Source of the DNA: Pseudomonadales bacterium
GTDB taxonomy: Bacteria; Pseudomonadota; Gammaproteobacteria; Pseudomonadales; Ketobacteraceae
Assembly (NCBI GenBank): GCA_002701845.1
Contig: NZXG01000031.1
Span: forward strand, 29,559 to 93,558
Direction of reading: 5' to 3'
Length of the DNA: 64,000 bases
The notes beneath the pieces are model-generated. The model made no database searches and was not told where the DNA came from. It saw only the letters and a list, made by a program, of their open reading frames with translations. The first letter of the stretch is position 1. Each line of letters opens with the position of its first letter. The translations under genes and the position numbers were made by a program. Shown here one piece after another: positions 26,167 to 34,666 of the stretch.

Positions 26167-29100
26167 ATGAGTTTTATCGTTCTGCACCGCCCCGTGGCCA
26201 GTGATCCCAAACTGGAACGGGTGCATATGTTCCCCGGCCGTCACCTGGGGGAAGAGGAATTCGACCGCCAGCAGGCCTACGCCGACACCCGGCTGCAGCC
26301 GCTGCTGAAAACCCACTGGCCGGGGGTGGTGTCCGGGCTCAACCTGAGCAGTGGCGGCCCGGGAGGCCTGCTGGATCACGCCAGCTTCGTGGTGAACCCG
26401 GGACTGGCGGTGACCCCCCAGGGTCAGACCCTCAACCTGCAATCACCATTGCGGGCGGACTGGGCGGAAGTGATCGAGCATTACCTCGAGCGCACCGCCA
26501 CCAGCGACGCCACCGGGGTCTACTACCTGAGCCTGCGGCAGGCCCTGCACAGCATCGACAGCCCGGCGGTGGATCCCTGCCAGCGCATGGCATTCGACCC
26601 CACCCGGGATTCCCGGCTGGTGGCGGTCACCAGCGTGGAGCTGAAGCGGCTGGCCATTGATCCCGCTCTGGTGGCATCCAGTGACCCCGCCCAATTACAG
26701 AACCGGGTGGCGGCGGACCGGGTGGACGGCGCTTTTCTGACGGGTTTCCAGCAGGCGGTGCCCCTGGCGCTGCTGGCGGTGGTCACCAGCGGCGACCAAC
26801 ACCAGGTGACCTGGGTGTCGGAGGCCGCCGGCCGCTATCAGGCCAGTGGCGACAGCGGTTATCAGGTGCTGCTGAATCAGGTGAGCGCCCGTCTGCGCCA
26901 GGTGATGCAGGCCCACAGCCTGCCCGCCAACAGCGGGACCCCCCTGGCAGAGTTTCTGGCCAGCAATCTGCACCTGGATTACCTGCCGGCGGCGGGCCAG
27001 TTGCCGGTACCCTGGCTGCGCAGCCCCGCCAGCGTCAGCCCCGGCCTGCACTGGCTGCCCACCCATGTGGGAGTGGATATGGTACCGGTGCCGGCGGACG
27101 CGGTGGCGGAGTTGATCCAGCGCCATCTGCCCCGACGGGTCATTGATCTGCGCCAGCCCGCCGGCGATCGCATCCGTCTGCTGCTGGCCCTGAACCGGGC
27201 CGATTACCGACCGGATCTGCTGGATATTCCCCCCACGGACACCCGGCTGGAAGCGGACATCTACCGCTTCTACATGCGCGCCTACGATGCCTGGCACCAC
27301 TGGCGCCAGCAGTTCGACCGGCTCTACTACGTGGAACCGTCCGACGAGGAACCCCTGACCCAGCCGGCGGAGCTGGTGGCCCTGGAGCACCGGGTGCTGG
27401 ATCCGGAACAGTTCAAACACCTGGACCTGCCCCGGCCGGTACAGCCGCCACTGACCCCCCTGGCACTGTTCCAGAACGTGGCGCAGCGGGCCCGGGAAGA
27501 ATTGGCGCCGGACAGCAGTGACGTTTTGCCCTATCCCTACGACCGCAATCCCCCGGCGGCGCCGGATTTCTATCAACGCTGGCTGGTCAACGAAGACGGC
27601 GCCATGGTGCCACCCCCGGTGCCCGCCCCGGACGAGGACGGCCTGGTGGTGCAGTACGCGGTGGCGCTGGTGGAGCTGGAGGCTATTGAAAACCAGATTC
27701 GCGCCATTCGCTCGCGACTGGAGAAAACCCGGGATCTGGTGTTGCTGCAACGGCAGCAACTGGATTCCCAGACCGTGGCCCTGTCCTCCCTGGCGGGGGG
27801 CGTGGCCGGCGACGGCAATGGCCTGCAGGTGGCCCGCTGGCTGCCCTACGCCAGTCTCAACACCGATCTGATTCCCGAAGAGCTGACTCCCAGCAACGAA
27901 GGCCAGACGGCAGGCAGCAGTAAACTGGTGGGCGCCGCCGGCAGTGCCGCCAAATCCGCCGCCAGCGCGATCACCGGCGGCGATAGCGCCAGCCGCAGTC
28001 TGAGCGGCGCCAGCGGCCCGCAACTGTTGGCGGATACCGGGGGCAACACAGCGAAAACCGTTAACTTCAGCGGTAATCTGCTGTCCGCCGCCCTCAATAC
28101 CAGCACCAGTACCACCCCCAGCTATCTCACCATGAAGCCCCAGAGTTACTCCGCCTTTGAACTGGGGATCAACAAACAGCGGCTGGATCTGCTGGCCAAT
28201 CTGGCGAAGAGCGCCGTCAGCAAGCCCGCCTACAACGCCAAGCAGTTTCGTTTTGGGGTGCTGGACCATATCAGTCCGGAAATCAACGAATACAGCAAAG
28301 CCTACTACGGCATGCAGGATCTGCTGGCCACCCTGATGGACCTGTTCGATCCCACCGACGCCAGCGCCCTACGCGCCAAACTGCGCACGGTGCTGAAGGA
28401 TCAGGAGCTGCTGTCCCCCCAGGTGCTGGAGGGCAATATCACCAAACGCACCCAGGAAATCCTGGCGGGTTATCCGGAGGATCAACGGCCCAGTTACGAG
28501 CACACCCGGGGCCTGGTGGCCAACCAGAAACGCTACCAGGCCCTGTTCGTGGCGGGCAAGGTACTGACCCAGTGGATCGCCATCTGCGAGGCCCGCTACA
28601 ACCAGGTGGAGCGCAAACTGCAGGGCAAGTTGCGCGAACACACCCGCAAGCTGGCCCGTATCGAAAAGCTTAGCGGCCTGATCCGGGTGGCCCGGGAAAC
28701 CCTGGAAAACCTGGACCGGCGCTTCGACGAGCAGGTGGGGGATTACGGCGTGGCCCAACGCCTGCTGGAGGAGGACTGGCGCCAGGTTTATGAGCGCAAC
28801 CGGGAACGCAGCCGCATTCTCACCGACGGGGTGGTGGGGCTGTATTATGTACGGGTGCGACAGACACCGGTCTCCCTGACCCTGGCGGATCCCCTGCCGC
28901 TGCGGCATTACAGTGAGTCCGACCCGGTGCCCGGCTGCGACTGGGACACCGATGCCGAGCTGCCGGCGGAATTGGACAATTTCTTCAGCGCCGTCACCGA
29001 AATCCCCATGGACGACTGGGCCGGGCTGTACCAGCTGAAACCCAAGCTGCCGCCGTTCCATAAGTTCGAGTATCTGGAACAACTGCGCCGGGCCCGGTTC

Positions 29101-29889
29101 CAGGCCCGGCCGCAAAAAATCCGGCTTAACAGTGGCGGCGACACCCTACAGGCCCGGCTGCAGACCGTGCATCGGCAGACCCAGAGCCTGGTGCAGCAAT
29201 GGGCGGGGCTCACCCTGCCCCGATTTACCGACAGCAGTGTGCAGACCCAGGCCAAGGCGGCCCGGGTGCTGTCGCTGGAGGATCTGGCCCAGAGCGGTCA
29301 GGGCAGCCTGCGCAAACAGGCCCAGACCCTGCGGGAACGGCTCGAGCAATGTCTGGCCTGCCTGCTGGACCAGTTGGCGCTGCTGCCCGGTTCCATCCGC
29401 CTGCAATGGGGACAGCTGGCGGAGGATGACCGCATCCGGGTGGAGCAGGTGAGCTGGTGGCCGGGGCTGGAACAGGCCGAGCAGGATGACTTCAATGCCA
29501 CCCGCACCCTGGCGGAGCTGGTCCAGTGGTGGTTCGGCTGCCTGCGGGACGAGGCCGACGGCCCCAGCCGCAACGCCATGCGCAATATGATCCGGGCGGC
29601 GCTGATCTTTGCCTCCCTGGGGGATCCTCAGGAGATTGTGCGCGGCAAAGTGCTGTTGCCACCGGGCCGGGTGGGGCTGGGGGAACGCTTCCGGGTGAAA
29701 CTGAACCGGGCGCCCCAGCCGGGGGTGAAGCTGCAACTGCTGGATCTGAACCAGCAGGTGGCGGCGGAGCTGACGGTGGAGGATCACAGTCCCGACAGCA
29801 CCCAGGTGAGCATCGTCAACCTGGTGCAGCCCGCCATCAAAATCAACACCCAGTTGGCGGTGGTGGGCAATCTGCGCAAACAGCGCTAG
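26167..29889 (+). CDS. Large injection-system paralogue C (1240 residues) with shared N-terminal domain
   Basis: Residues ~20-100 repeat the domain of the two preceding genes: HMFPGRHLGEEEFDRQQAYA, DTRLQPLL, GVVSGLNLSSG, VVNPGLAVTPQGQTLNLQ. A helix predicted to coil (EAIENQIRAIRSRLEKTRDL) lies around residue 505. A Ser/Ala/Gly/Thr linker follows (about 575-655), then a long helical region with further heptad-like stretches. No membrane segment. Its length and coiled coils would suit a fibre, collar or length-determining part, but no known tape-measure signature is visible. Confidence 0.65.
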   Translation: MSFIVLHRPVASDPKLERVHMFPGRHLGEEEFDRQQAYADTRLQPLLKTHWPGVVSGLNLSSGGPGGLLDHASFVVNPGLAVTPQGQTLNLQSPLRADWAEVIEHYLERTATSDATGVYYLSLRQALHSIDSPAVDPCQRMAFDPTRDSRLVAVTSVELKRLAIDPALVASSDPAQLQNRVAADRVDGAFLTGFQQAVPLALLAVVTSGDQHQVTWVSEAAGRYQASGDSGYQVLLNQVSARLRQVMQAHSLPANSGTPLAEFLASNLHLDYLPAAGQLPVPWLRSPASVSPGLHWLPTHVGVDMVPVPADAVAELIQRHLPRRVIDLRQPAGDRIRLLLALNRADYRPDLLDIPPTDTRLEADIYRFYMRAYDAWHHWRQQFDRLYYVEPSDEEPLTQPAELVALEHRVLDPEQFKHLDLPRPVQPPLTPLALFQNVAQRAREELAPDSSDVLPYPYDRNPPAAPDFYQRWLVNEDGAMVPPPVPAPDEDGLVVQYAVALVELEAIENQIRAIRSRLEKTRDLVLLQRQQLDSQTVALSSLAGGVAGDGNGLQVARWLPYASLNTDLIPEELTPSNEGQTAGSSKLVGAAGSAAKSAASAITGGDSASRSLSGASGPQLLADTGGNTAKTVNFSGNLLSAALNTSTSTTPSYLTMKPQSYSAFELGINKQRLDLLANLAKSAVSKPAYNAKQFRFGVLDHISPEINEYSKAYYGMQDLLATLMDLFDPTDASALRAKLRTVLKDQELLSPQVLEGNITKRTQEILAGYPEDQRPSYEHTRGLVANQKRYQALFVAGKVLTQWIAICEARYNQVERKLQGKLREHTRKLARIEKLSGLIRVARETLENLDRRFDEQVGDYGVAQRLLEEDWRQVYERNRERSRILTDGVVGLYYVRVRQTPVSLTLADPLPLRHYSESDPVPGCDWDTDAELPAELDNFFSAVTEIPMDDWAGLYQLKPKLPPFHKFEYLEQLRRARFQARPQKIRLNSGGDTLQARLQTVHRQTQSLVQQWAGLTLPRFTDSSVQTQAKAARVLSLEDLAQSGQGSLRKQAQTLRERLEQCLACLLDQLALLPGSIRLQWGQLAEDDRIRVEQVSWWPGLEQAEQDDFNATRTLAELVQWWFGCLRDEADGPSRNAMRNMIRAALIFASLGDPQEIVRGKVLLPPGRVGLGERFRVKLNRAPQPGVKLQLLDLNQQVAAELTVEDHSPDSTQVSIVNLVQPAIKINTQLAVVGNLRKQR

Positions 29890-29995
29890 GTAACGAGTAG
29901 CCTGCGATATCGCAAAACAGTCCGGTTGTGGGCAGGTTGCGAGTTGCGAGAAGGTTGAGAGTCGTAGAGAAGATTGAAAGAGGGTTGAGACAACC
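29890..29995. repeat. Degenerate purine-rich short repeats before the 29996 gene
   Basis: This 106-base gap contains imperfect repeats of about 10 bases based on GGTTGAGAG and GGTTGCGAG (for example at 29935-29955 and 29980-29992). It is strongly purine-rich on the plus strand and less GC-rich than the coding sequence around it. No ribosome site better than GAGGGTTGAG is seen before the ATG at 29996. Confidence 0.55.
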
Positions 29996-31606
29996 ATGCT
30001 GGAGCGGGATCACACTCAGATTCACCGCCTGCAGCTGCGGGGGCCGAAGCAGGCCCTGGAGCGGGTGAATCGCAGCCTGCAACAGGCGGAATGGCCCCAG
30101 GCCCCCGGTGAGTCCTATGTGCTGGTGCGCCGGATTCAGGCCCGGGCCCCGGGCAACCGGCTGGCGGCAGAGGTCTTACAACAGGCCCGGCATTGCGTGG
30201 CGGCGGAATCCGATCCGGACAACGTGGTGCGCTTTGCCGATCTGGCGGCGCTGGTGGCCAGCCTGCTGACGGATCTGGCCCGGGGCCGGGCGGCGCAGCG
30301 CTGGTACTGGCGGCGCTGGTCCCATCTGTTTGCCCGACCCGCCGGCCAGGCCTGCGCCAGCGTACTGGCGGAGCATTTGCCACTACTGCCCACCCTGACC
30401 CGGCGTTTGGGGCAGCGCCAGACCCTGCCCCTGGTCTGGCGCTGCCTGCGAGCGGAGGATGCCGTCACAGTATTGGCGGAGCTGCAGGTGCGCCAGGATT
30501 ACCGGGTGGCGCTGCCCGCTGACAGGCTCACTGACGGCAACGACGGGGCTGCCCCGGCACCTGAGTCCGGGGGGGCGACCCTGCCCCCTGCCCTGCGCCA
30601 GTACTGGCAGCCGGTACTGGCCGCTCTGCCCCCCACGGATCCGCGCCGGCGCCTGGCCCTGGCGGTGGTGGCGCAAAGCTGGCGGCCACTGATGCTGTGG
30701 CAGGCGCCGGAGCAGGCGTTACAGGCAGTGGCCCGCAGTCTGGCGCCGGCACCGCCGGTGGATTTCCAGCACTCCAGGGCACCCACTCACGCATCGCCAC
30801 CGGCAGCGCCGGTCTCCGCCACTCCGGTACCGCTAACGGACCCGGAGCCGGCAGCAGAGCCAGCCCCTGCCGGCCGTTACCCGCCGCCGGCCAGGGAGGG
30901 CCAGCCCCCCGTAGGTGCCCGTTCCTTCACCAATGGCACCACTACGGAAGCCAGTACCCCCCAGGAGCCACCACAATCCGTGCCCGTAATGTCGCAGCCC
31001 GATCAGCACCCATCCCACCCGGACCCGATCAGGGTGGAGCCCGCTTCCATCCCCAGCGCGGAACCGGCCCCCGCGTCGCCCCACCGCCAGCTGCGGGTGG
31101 CCCCGGTGACCACCGTCACCACACCGGATCCCAGCGCGGACAGCCAATGGCTGGAGACCGGACAGGGCGGCCTGTTGTATCTGCTGAACTTCCTCAACCG
31201 GCCCCCCCTGCAACAGATTATGCAATGCCACTGGGCCGCGCTGCCCCACGGCTGGCTGTGGCTGCTGCGGCTGGGGCAGACCCTGGACCTGGACCACACC
31301 GATCCCCTGTGCCGGTTTATTCTGCTGGATCTGGGGCTGGAGGACTCGCACCAACTGGCGCAATTTCCGCCTCTGCCGGCGGCGAGGGAGATCGCCAGCC
31401 TGGCCCGGCAGTGGTATGAACCCCAGGCAGTCTGGCAGCCGAATTTACTGCGTCTGCCGGCGCGCATTCACCACACCCCCAGCCATCTGGATCTGCACGC
31501 CGCCCCCCAGCAGGTGCGGATGCCGGTGCGGCTGGCGGGGCTGGATATTAACCCCGGCTGGCTGCCCTGGCTGGGCCGGGTGGTGCAGTTTCACTATGAC
31601 CTCTGA
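29996..31606 (+). CDS. Injection-system protein of unknown role upstream of the ATPase
   Basis: A 536-residue protein. Residues 1-235 are helical and Arg/Leu/Trp-rich. Residues ~235-375 are a disordered Pro/Ala/Ser/Thr-rich linker. The C-terminal domain (about 380-536) includes a hydrophobic core GGLLYLLNFLNRPPLQQIM and HGWLWLLRLGQTLDLDHTD, ending in PGWLPWLGRVVQFHYDL. Comparable proteins lie just upstream of the ATPase gene in some eCIS clusters and in the place of the tape-measure gene of others. I can only say that the C-terminal core loosely recalls CIS tape-measure C termini. The gene overlaps the ATPase start by 11 bp. Confidence 0.6.
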   Translation: MLERDHTQIHRLQLRGPKQALERVNRSLQQAEWPQAPGESYVLVRRIQARAPGNRLAAEVLQQARHCVAAESDPDNVVRFADLAALVASLLTDLARGRAAQRWYWRRWSHLFARPAGQACASVLAEHLPLLPTLTRRLGQRQTLPLVWRCLRAEDAVTVLAELQVRQDYRVALPADRLTDGNDGAAPAPESGGATLPPALRQYWQPVLAALPPTDPRRRLALAVVAQSWRPLMLWQAPEQALQAVARSLAPAPPVDFQHSRAPTHASPPAAPVSATPVPLTDPEPAAEPAPAGRYPPPAREGQPPVGARSFTNGTTTEASTPQEPPQSVPVMSQPDQHPSHPDPIRVEPASIPSAEPAPASPHRQLRVAPVTTVTTPDPSADSQWLETGQGGLLYLLNFLNRPPLQQIMQCHWAALPHGWLWLLRLGQTLDLDHTDPLCRFILLDLGLEDSHQLAQFPPLPAAREIASLARQWYEPQAVWQPNLLRLPARIHHTPSHLDLHAAPQQVRMPVRLAGLDINPGWLPWLGRVVQFHYDL

Positions 31607-33686
31607 ACGTCCACCGCAAGCCGCCATTCCCCTGTGGCAGGCCCTGGCGGGCTGGCTGCGGCTGGTACTGATCCGTTTCTGGCAGCGGGCCCTGCCCAAG
31701 GACGCCGGCCTGCTGCGACTGCTGCGGGAAGAGGCGGACCAGCTACTGCGGCAACGACCCTACGATGCCGGCAGCCTGCAGCAGGCGCTGGCGGACCAGT
31801 GGCCACCGCGGGACCGGGATCCCCTCAGCCGGCTGCTTCGCGATACCGGGTTGAGCCCCACCCAGGCGTTGCTGCTGACCCTGTTGGGGGAAACCCAGCG
31901 CAGCCATCTGATTGCCCTGGTGGTGGCGCAACTGCAGTCTCCCGGCCCCGGGGCCAATCCCAGTCTGCATCTGTGTCAGTCGCTGCTGGCGGAAGTGACC
32001 ACCGACACCGATCCGGATCTGTTTACCCTGCTCAATCACCCGTTACTGGAGCTGGGTCTGATTCAGTGCCACGGCCAGGACGCCGAGGAGCCCCTGCCGC
32101 TACCCCTGCAACGGCTCAGTATCGATCCCGTTGCCTGGGGCGTGCTGTTGCAGCAATACCGGCACTGGCCCCAATGCCGGCGCCTGCCCGGGATCGACAG
32201 ACACAGCGCCGAACCTGGGGCGGACAGTCTGGAACTGCTACCGCAATCCCTGCAGGACCAGATCCCGCAACTGACCGCGCTGCTACAGGACGGTCATGCC
32301 CACAGCCTGGTATTGCGGGGCCCACCCCACAGTGGCCGCCGGCTGCTGGCCCGGGCCCTGGCCCGCAGCCTGGGCCTGGGGGCGCTGGAAATCCCCGCCG
32401 CCCGCTGGCACGGCGATGCCCCATTGCGGCTGCTGTGCCGCTACGGCGGCTGGCTGCCGGTGCTGGCGCCCAACCCGGGGCCCGGGGAGACCTGGCCGCT
32501 GTGGCCCGCCGGCGCCCCCACTCTGCCCTGGCACCAGCCCCAGGTGTTGCTGTTGGGCAATGACGGCGCCATTGATGCTGACGGCTGCCTGGAACTGACC
32601 ATGCCCCTGCCGGACCAGGGGCAGCGCCGGCGCCTGTGGCAGCGGCAGCCGGGCTGCGAGCCTTGGGCGGAAGCCTGTGCCCGCGGCGCCCAGCTTAGCG
32701 GCCCGGTGATCCGGCAGCTGGCCGCCGCCGCCGGGCTGCTGGCACAGCAGCAGGGGCAACCCCTGAATCTCGAGCACATCACCCGGGCCCGGGGCCAGCT
32801 GGGTGCCGAGCGCCTGCGCCTGCTGGCCCAGTCCGAACCACGCCAGGTGGACCGGGACGCCATTGTGCTGCCGGAGCTGGTGGCCAGCGAACTGGAACGG
32901 CTGATCCAGCGGGCCCGGCAAAGGGAATCCCTGTGGCAGGGTCTGGGCCGGACCCTGCGGCAAACCGCCAACCCCGGGGTGCGGGCCCTGTTTATGGGGG
33001 AAAGCGGTACCGGCAAGACCCTGGCCGCCAGCTATATCGCCACCCGGCTGGGAGCGCCCCTGTACCGGGTGGATCTGTCGGCGGTGATGAACAAATACGT
33101 GGGGGAATCGGAAAAGAATCTGTCGGCGGTGCTGGACATGGCCGCCGCCGGTGACGTGGTGCTGCTGTTCGACGAGGCGGATTCCCTGTTTGGCAAACGC
33201 AGCGAGGGCAAGGAAACCGGCGAGCGTTTCGCCAATATGCTCACCCATTTTCTGCTCACCCGCATTGAGACCCATCCCGGCATCGTCATCCTCACCTCCA
33301 ACAACCGGGAACGGATCGACCCCGCCTTCACCCGCCGCCTGGATCTGATCGTGGAATTTCCGGTGCCCGGCTTCGAGGAACGGCTACGGCTGTGGCGCAG
33401 CCACCTGGGGCAACGGGGCCCGGGGGATGAGGTCTACCGGCTGCTGGCCAGCTACTGTGACTTTAGCGGCGGCCAGTTGCGCAATGTGGTCCTGGCGGCG
33501 GCGGTGCATGCCGGCGCGGTGCACACCGGGACGGATGACCCGGCCCGGACAGAGCCACCCATCACCGCCGCCGATCTGTTGGTGGGGCTGCTGGCGGAAT
33601 ACCGCAAACTGGGGCGGGAACTGCCGGGCAAGCTCAGCCTGCTGCACAACTGGCGCAGCACCGCTGCCACCGAGGAGGCCACCTGA
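31596..33686 (+). CDS. AAA+ ATPase of the injection system (Afp15/Pvc15-like) with degenerate first ATPase domain
   Basis: A 696-residue ATPase. The C-terminal module has an intact Walker A (GESGTGKT, Lys474), Walker B (LLFDEADS, Asp526-Glu527), sensor 1 (ILTSNNRERID) and Arg-finger region (FTRRLDL). An upstream module has a decayed P-loop, GPPHSGRR, at residues 242-249, with Arg248 in place of the Lys, and no Walker B acid pair. In Afp/Pvc systems the Afp15 ATPase is required for assembly. The start is ATG 31596, overlapping the previous gene; a longer frame upstream is not natural. The next gene starts at its stop (TGATG). Confidence 0.93.
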   Translation: MTSERPPQAAIPLWQALAGWLRLVLIRFWQRALPKDAGLLRLLREEADQLLRQRPYDAGSLQQALADQWPPRDRDPLSRLLRDTGLSPTQALLLTLLGETQRSHLIALVVAQLQSPGPGANPSLHLCQSLLAEVTTDTDPDLFTLLNHPLLELGLIQCHGQDAEEPLPLPLQRLSIDPVAWGVLLQQYRHWPQCRRLPGIDRHSAEPGADSLELLPQSLQDQIPQLTALLQDGHAHSLVLRGPPHSGRRLLARALARSLGLGALEIPAARWHGDAPLRLLCRYGGWLPVLAPNPGPGETWPLWPAGAPTLPWHQPQVLLLGNDGAIDADGCLELTMPLPDQGQRRRLWQRQPGCEPWAEACARGAQLSGPVIRQLAAAAGLLAQQQGQPLNLEHITRARGQLGAERLRLLAQSEPRQVDRDAIVLPELVASELERLIQRARQRESLWQGLGRTLRQTANPGVRALFMGESGTGKTLAASYIATRLGAPLYRVDLSAVMNKYVGESEKNLSAVLDMAAAGDVVLLFDEADSLFGKRSEGKETGERFANMLTHFLLTRIETHPGIVILTSNNRERIDPAFTRRLDLIVEFPVPGFEERLRLWRSHLGQRGPGDEVYRLLASYCDFSGGQLRNVVLAAAVHAGAVHTGTDDPARTEPPITAADLLVGLLAEYRKLGRELPGKLSLLHNWRSTAATEEAT

Positions 33687-34648
33687 TGCTGGATTATGAA
33701 CTGGGCCAGACCCTGCTGCTGCAGCCGGAAGTCCACTTTCAGCAACTGGCGGACACCCTGGGGGAGCTGGGCTGGCAGCGGGCGGAAACCGCCGCCGATC
33801 CCCTGGCCAGTGGGGAGCCGGAATTTGCCAGCTGGACCTGGGGCGGGCGCAAACCGGTGTTGATCTACAGTTTCAACCCGGTGGTGAAACTGCGGGTGCT
33901 GGACGTGGCCACGGTGCCGCCGGGCATGCGCGGCCTGCTGGCGGAACGCCTGCCATTGCTGCAGGACCGGGACGTCAATGATCTGCTGTTCGACCCGGAG
34001 CCCCGCCGGCGGCTGCTGGGACTCTGGGCCGCGCGGGAAACCGAGCGCCTGGACCTGCTGCCCCAGGCCCACCGCCTGCGGCATGATCCCGATCCCACCG
34101 TGGCGGACCAGGGCCGCAAACTGAATCAGCGGCTGGACAACATTCTGGAGTCCCGGGAATCTTTGCTGGTGAATCTGAAACTGCTGGGGGAGGTGGCGGA
34201 GGATATTATCCGGCGCCTGGACGATCCCATTTTCACCCGCCAGCTCAAGCCCACCCCCACGGAACTTGAACAGCTGTTCGATCCGGATCTGACCCCGGCC
34301 CTGGTGCCGGCGGTGGACCGGCTCTACGCCAACGCCCCCACCGCGGACCCCGGCGACGGCTATCCGGAGCTGGCGGTCACCGCCGCCAATGCCGGTTTGT
34401 TGCGCTGGCCCAACGAGCTCAGTGACCGCTTCCCCCGGGGTTATCGTAATGTGGCTGGCTGGCTGCAGCCGCAGTGGATCTGGCTCACCTGGCGCTGGCA
34501 CAACGAGCCCGGCACCCTCAATCCCCGCTCCGGTGTCCACTACGACGGCCTGGTGTGGGTGGAAACCCGCTGGGTGTGGCTGCCCCACCCCGACGCCCTG
34601 GTGGCCGAGGCGCTGGAGCAGCAGACCCCGGACACCACCGTGCATTAG
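33686..34648 (+). CDS. Unassigned injection-system protein downstream of the ATPase
   Basis: A 320-residue soluble protein translationally coupled to the ATPase gene (TGATG). The sequence is rich in Leu, Arg and Trp. It has an N-terminal alpha/beta part (WTWGGRKPVLIYSFNPVVKL), a central helical part (LLQAHRLRHD..LNQRLDNILESRESLLVNLK) and a Trp-rich C terminus (WIWLTWRWHNEPG, WVETRWVWLPHPD). No domain recognised. Placement between the ATPase and the giant protein suggests a loading or assembly partner. Confidence 0.6.
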   Translation: MLDYELGQTLLLQPEVHFQQLADTLGELGWQRAETAADPLASGEPEFASWTWGGRKPVLIYSFNPVVKLRVLDVATVPPGMRGLLAERLPLLQDRDVNDLLFDPEPRRRLLGLWAARETERLDLLPQAHRLRHDPDPTVADQGRKLNQRLDNILESRESLLVNLKLLGEVAEDIIRRLDDPIFTRQLKPTPTELEQLFDPDLTPALVPAVDRLYANAPTADPGDGYPELAVTAANAGLLRWPNELSDRFPRGYRNVAGWLQPQWIWLTWRWHNEPGTLNPRSGVHYDGLVWVETRWVWLPHPDALVAEALEQQTPDTTVH

Positions 34649-34666
34649 CGCCGGGGGCCGCGAGCC

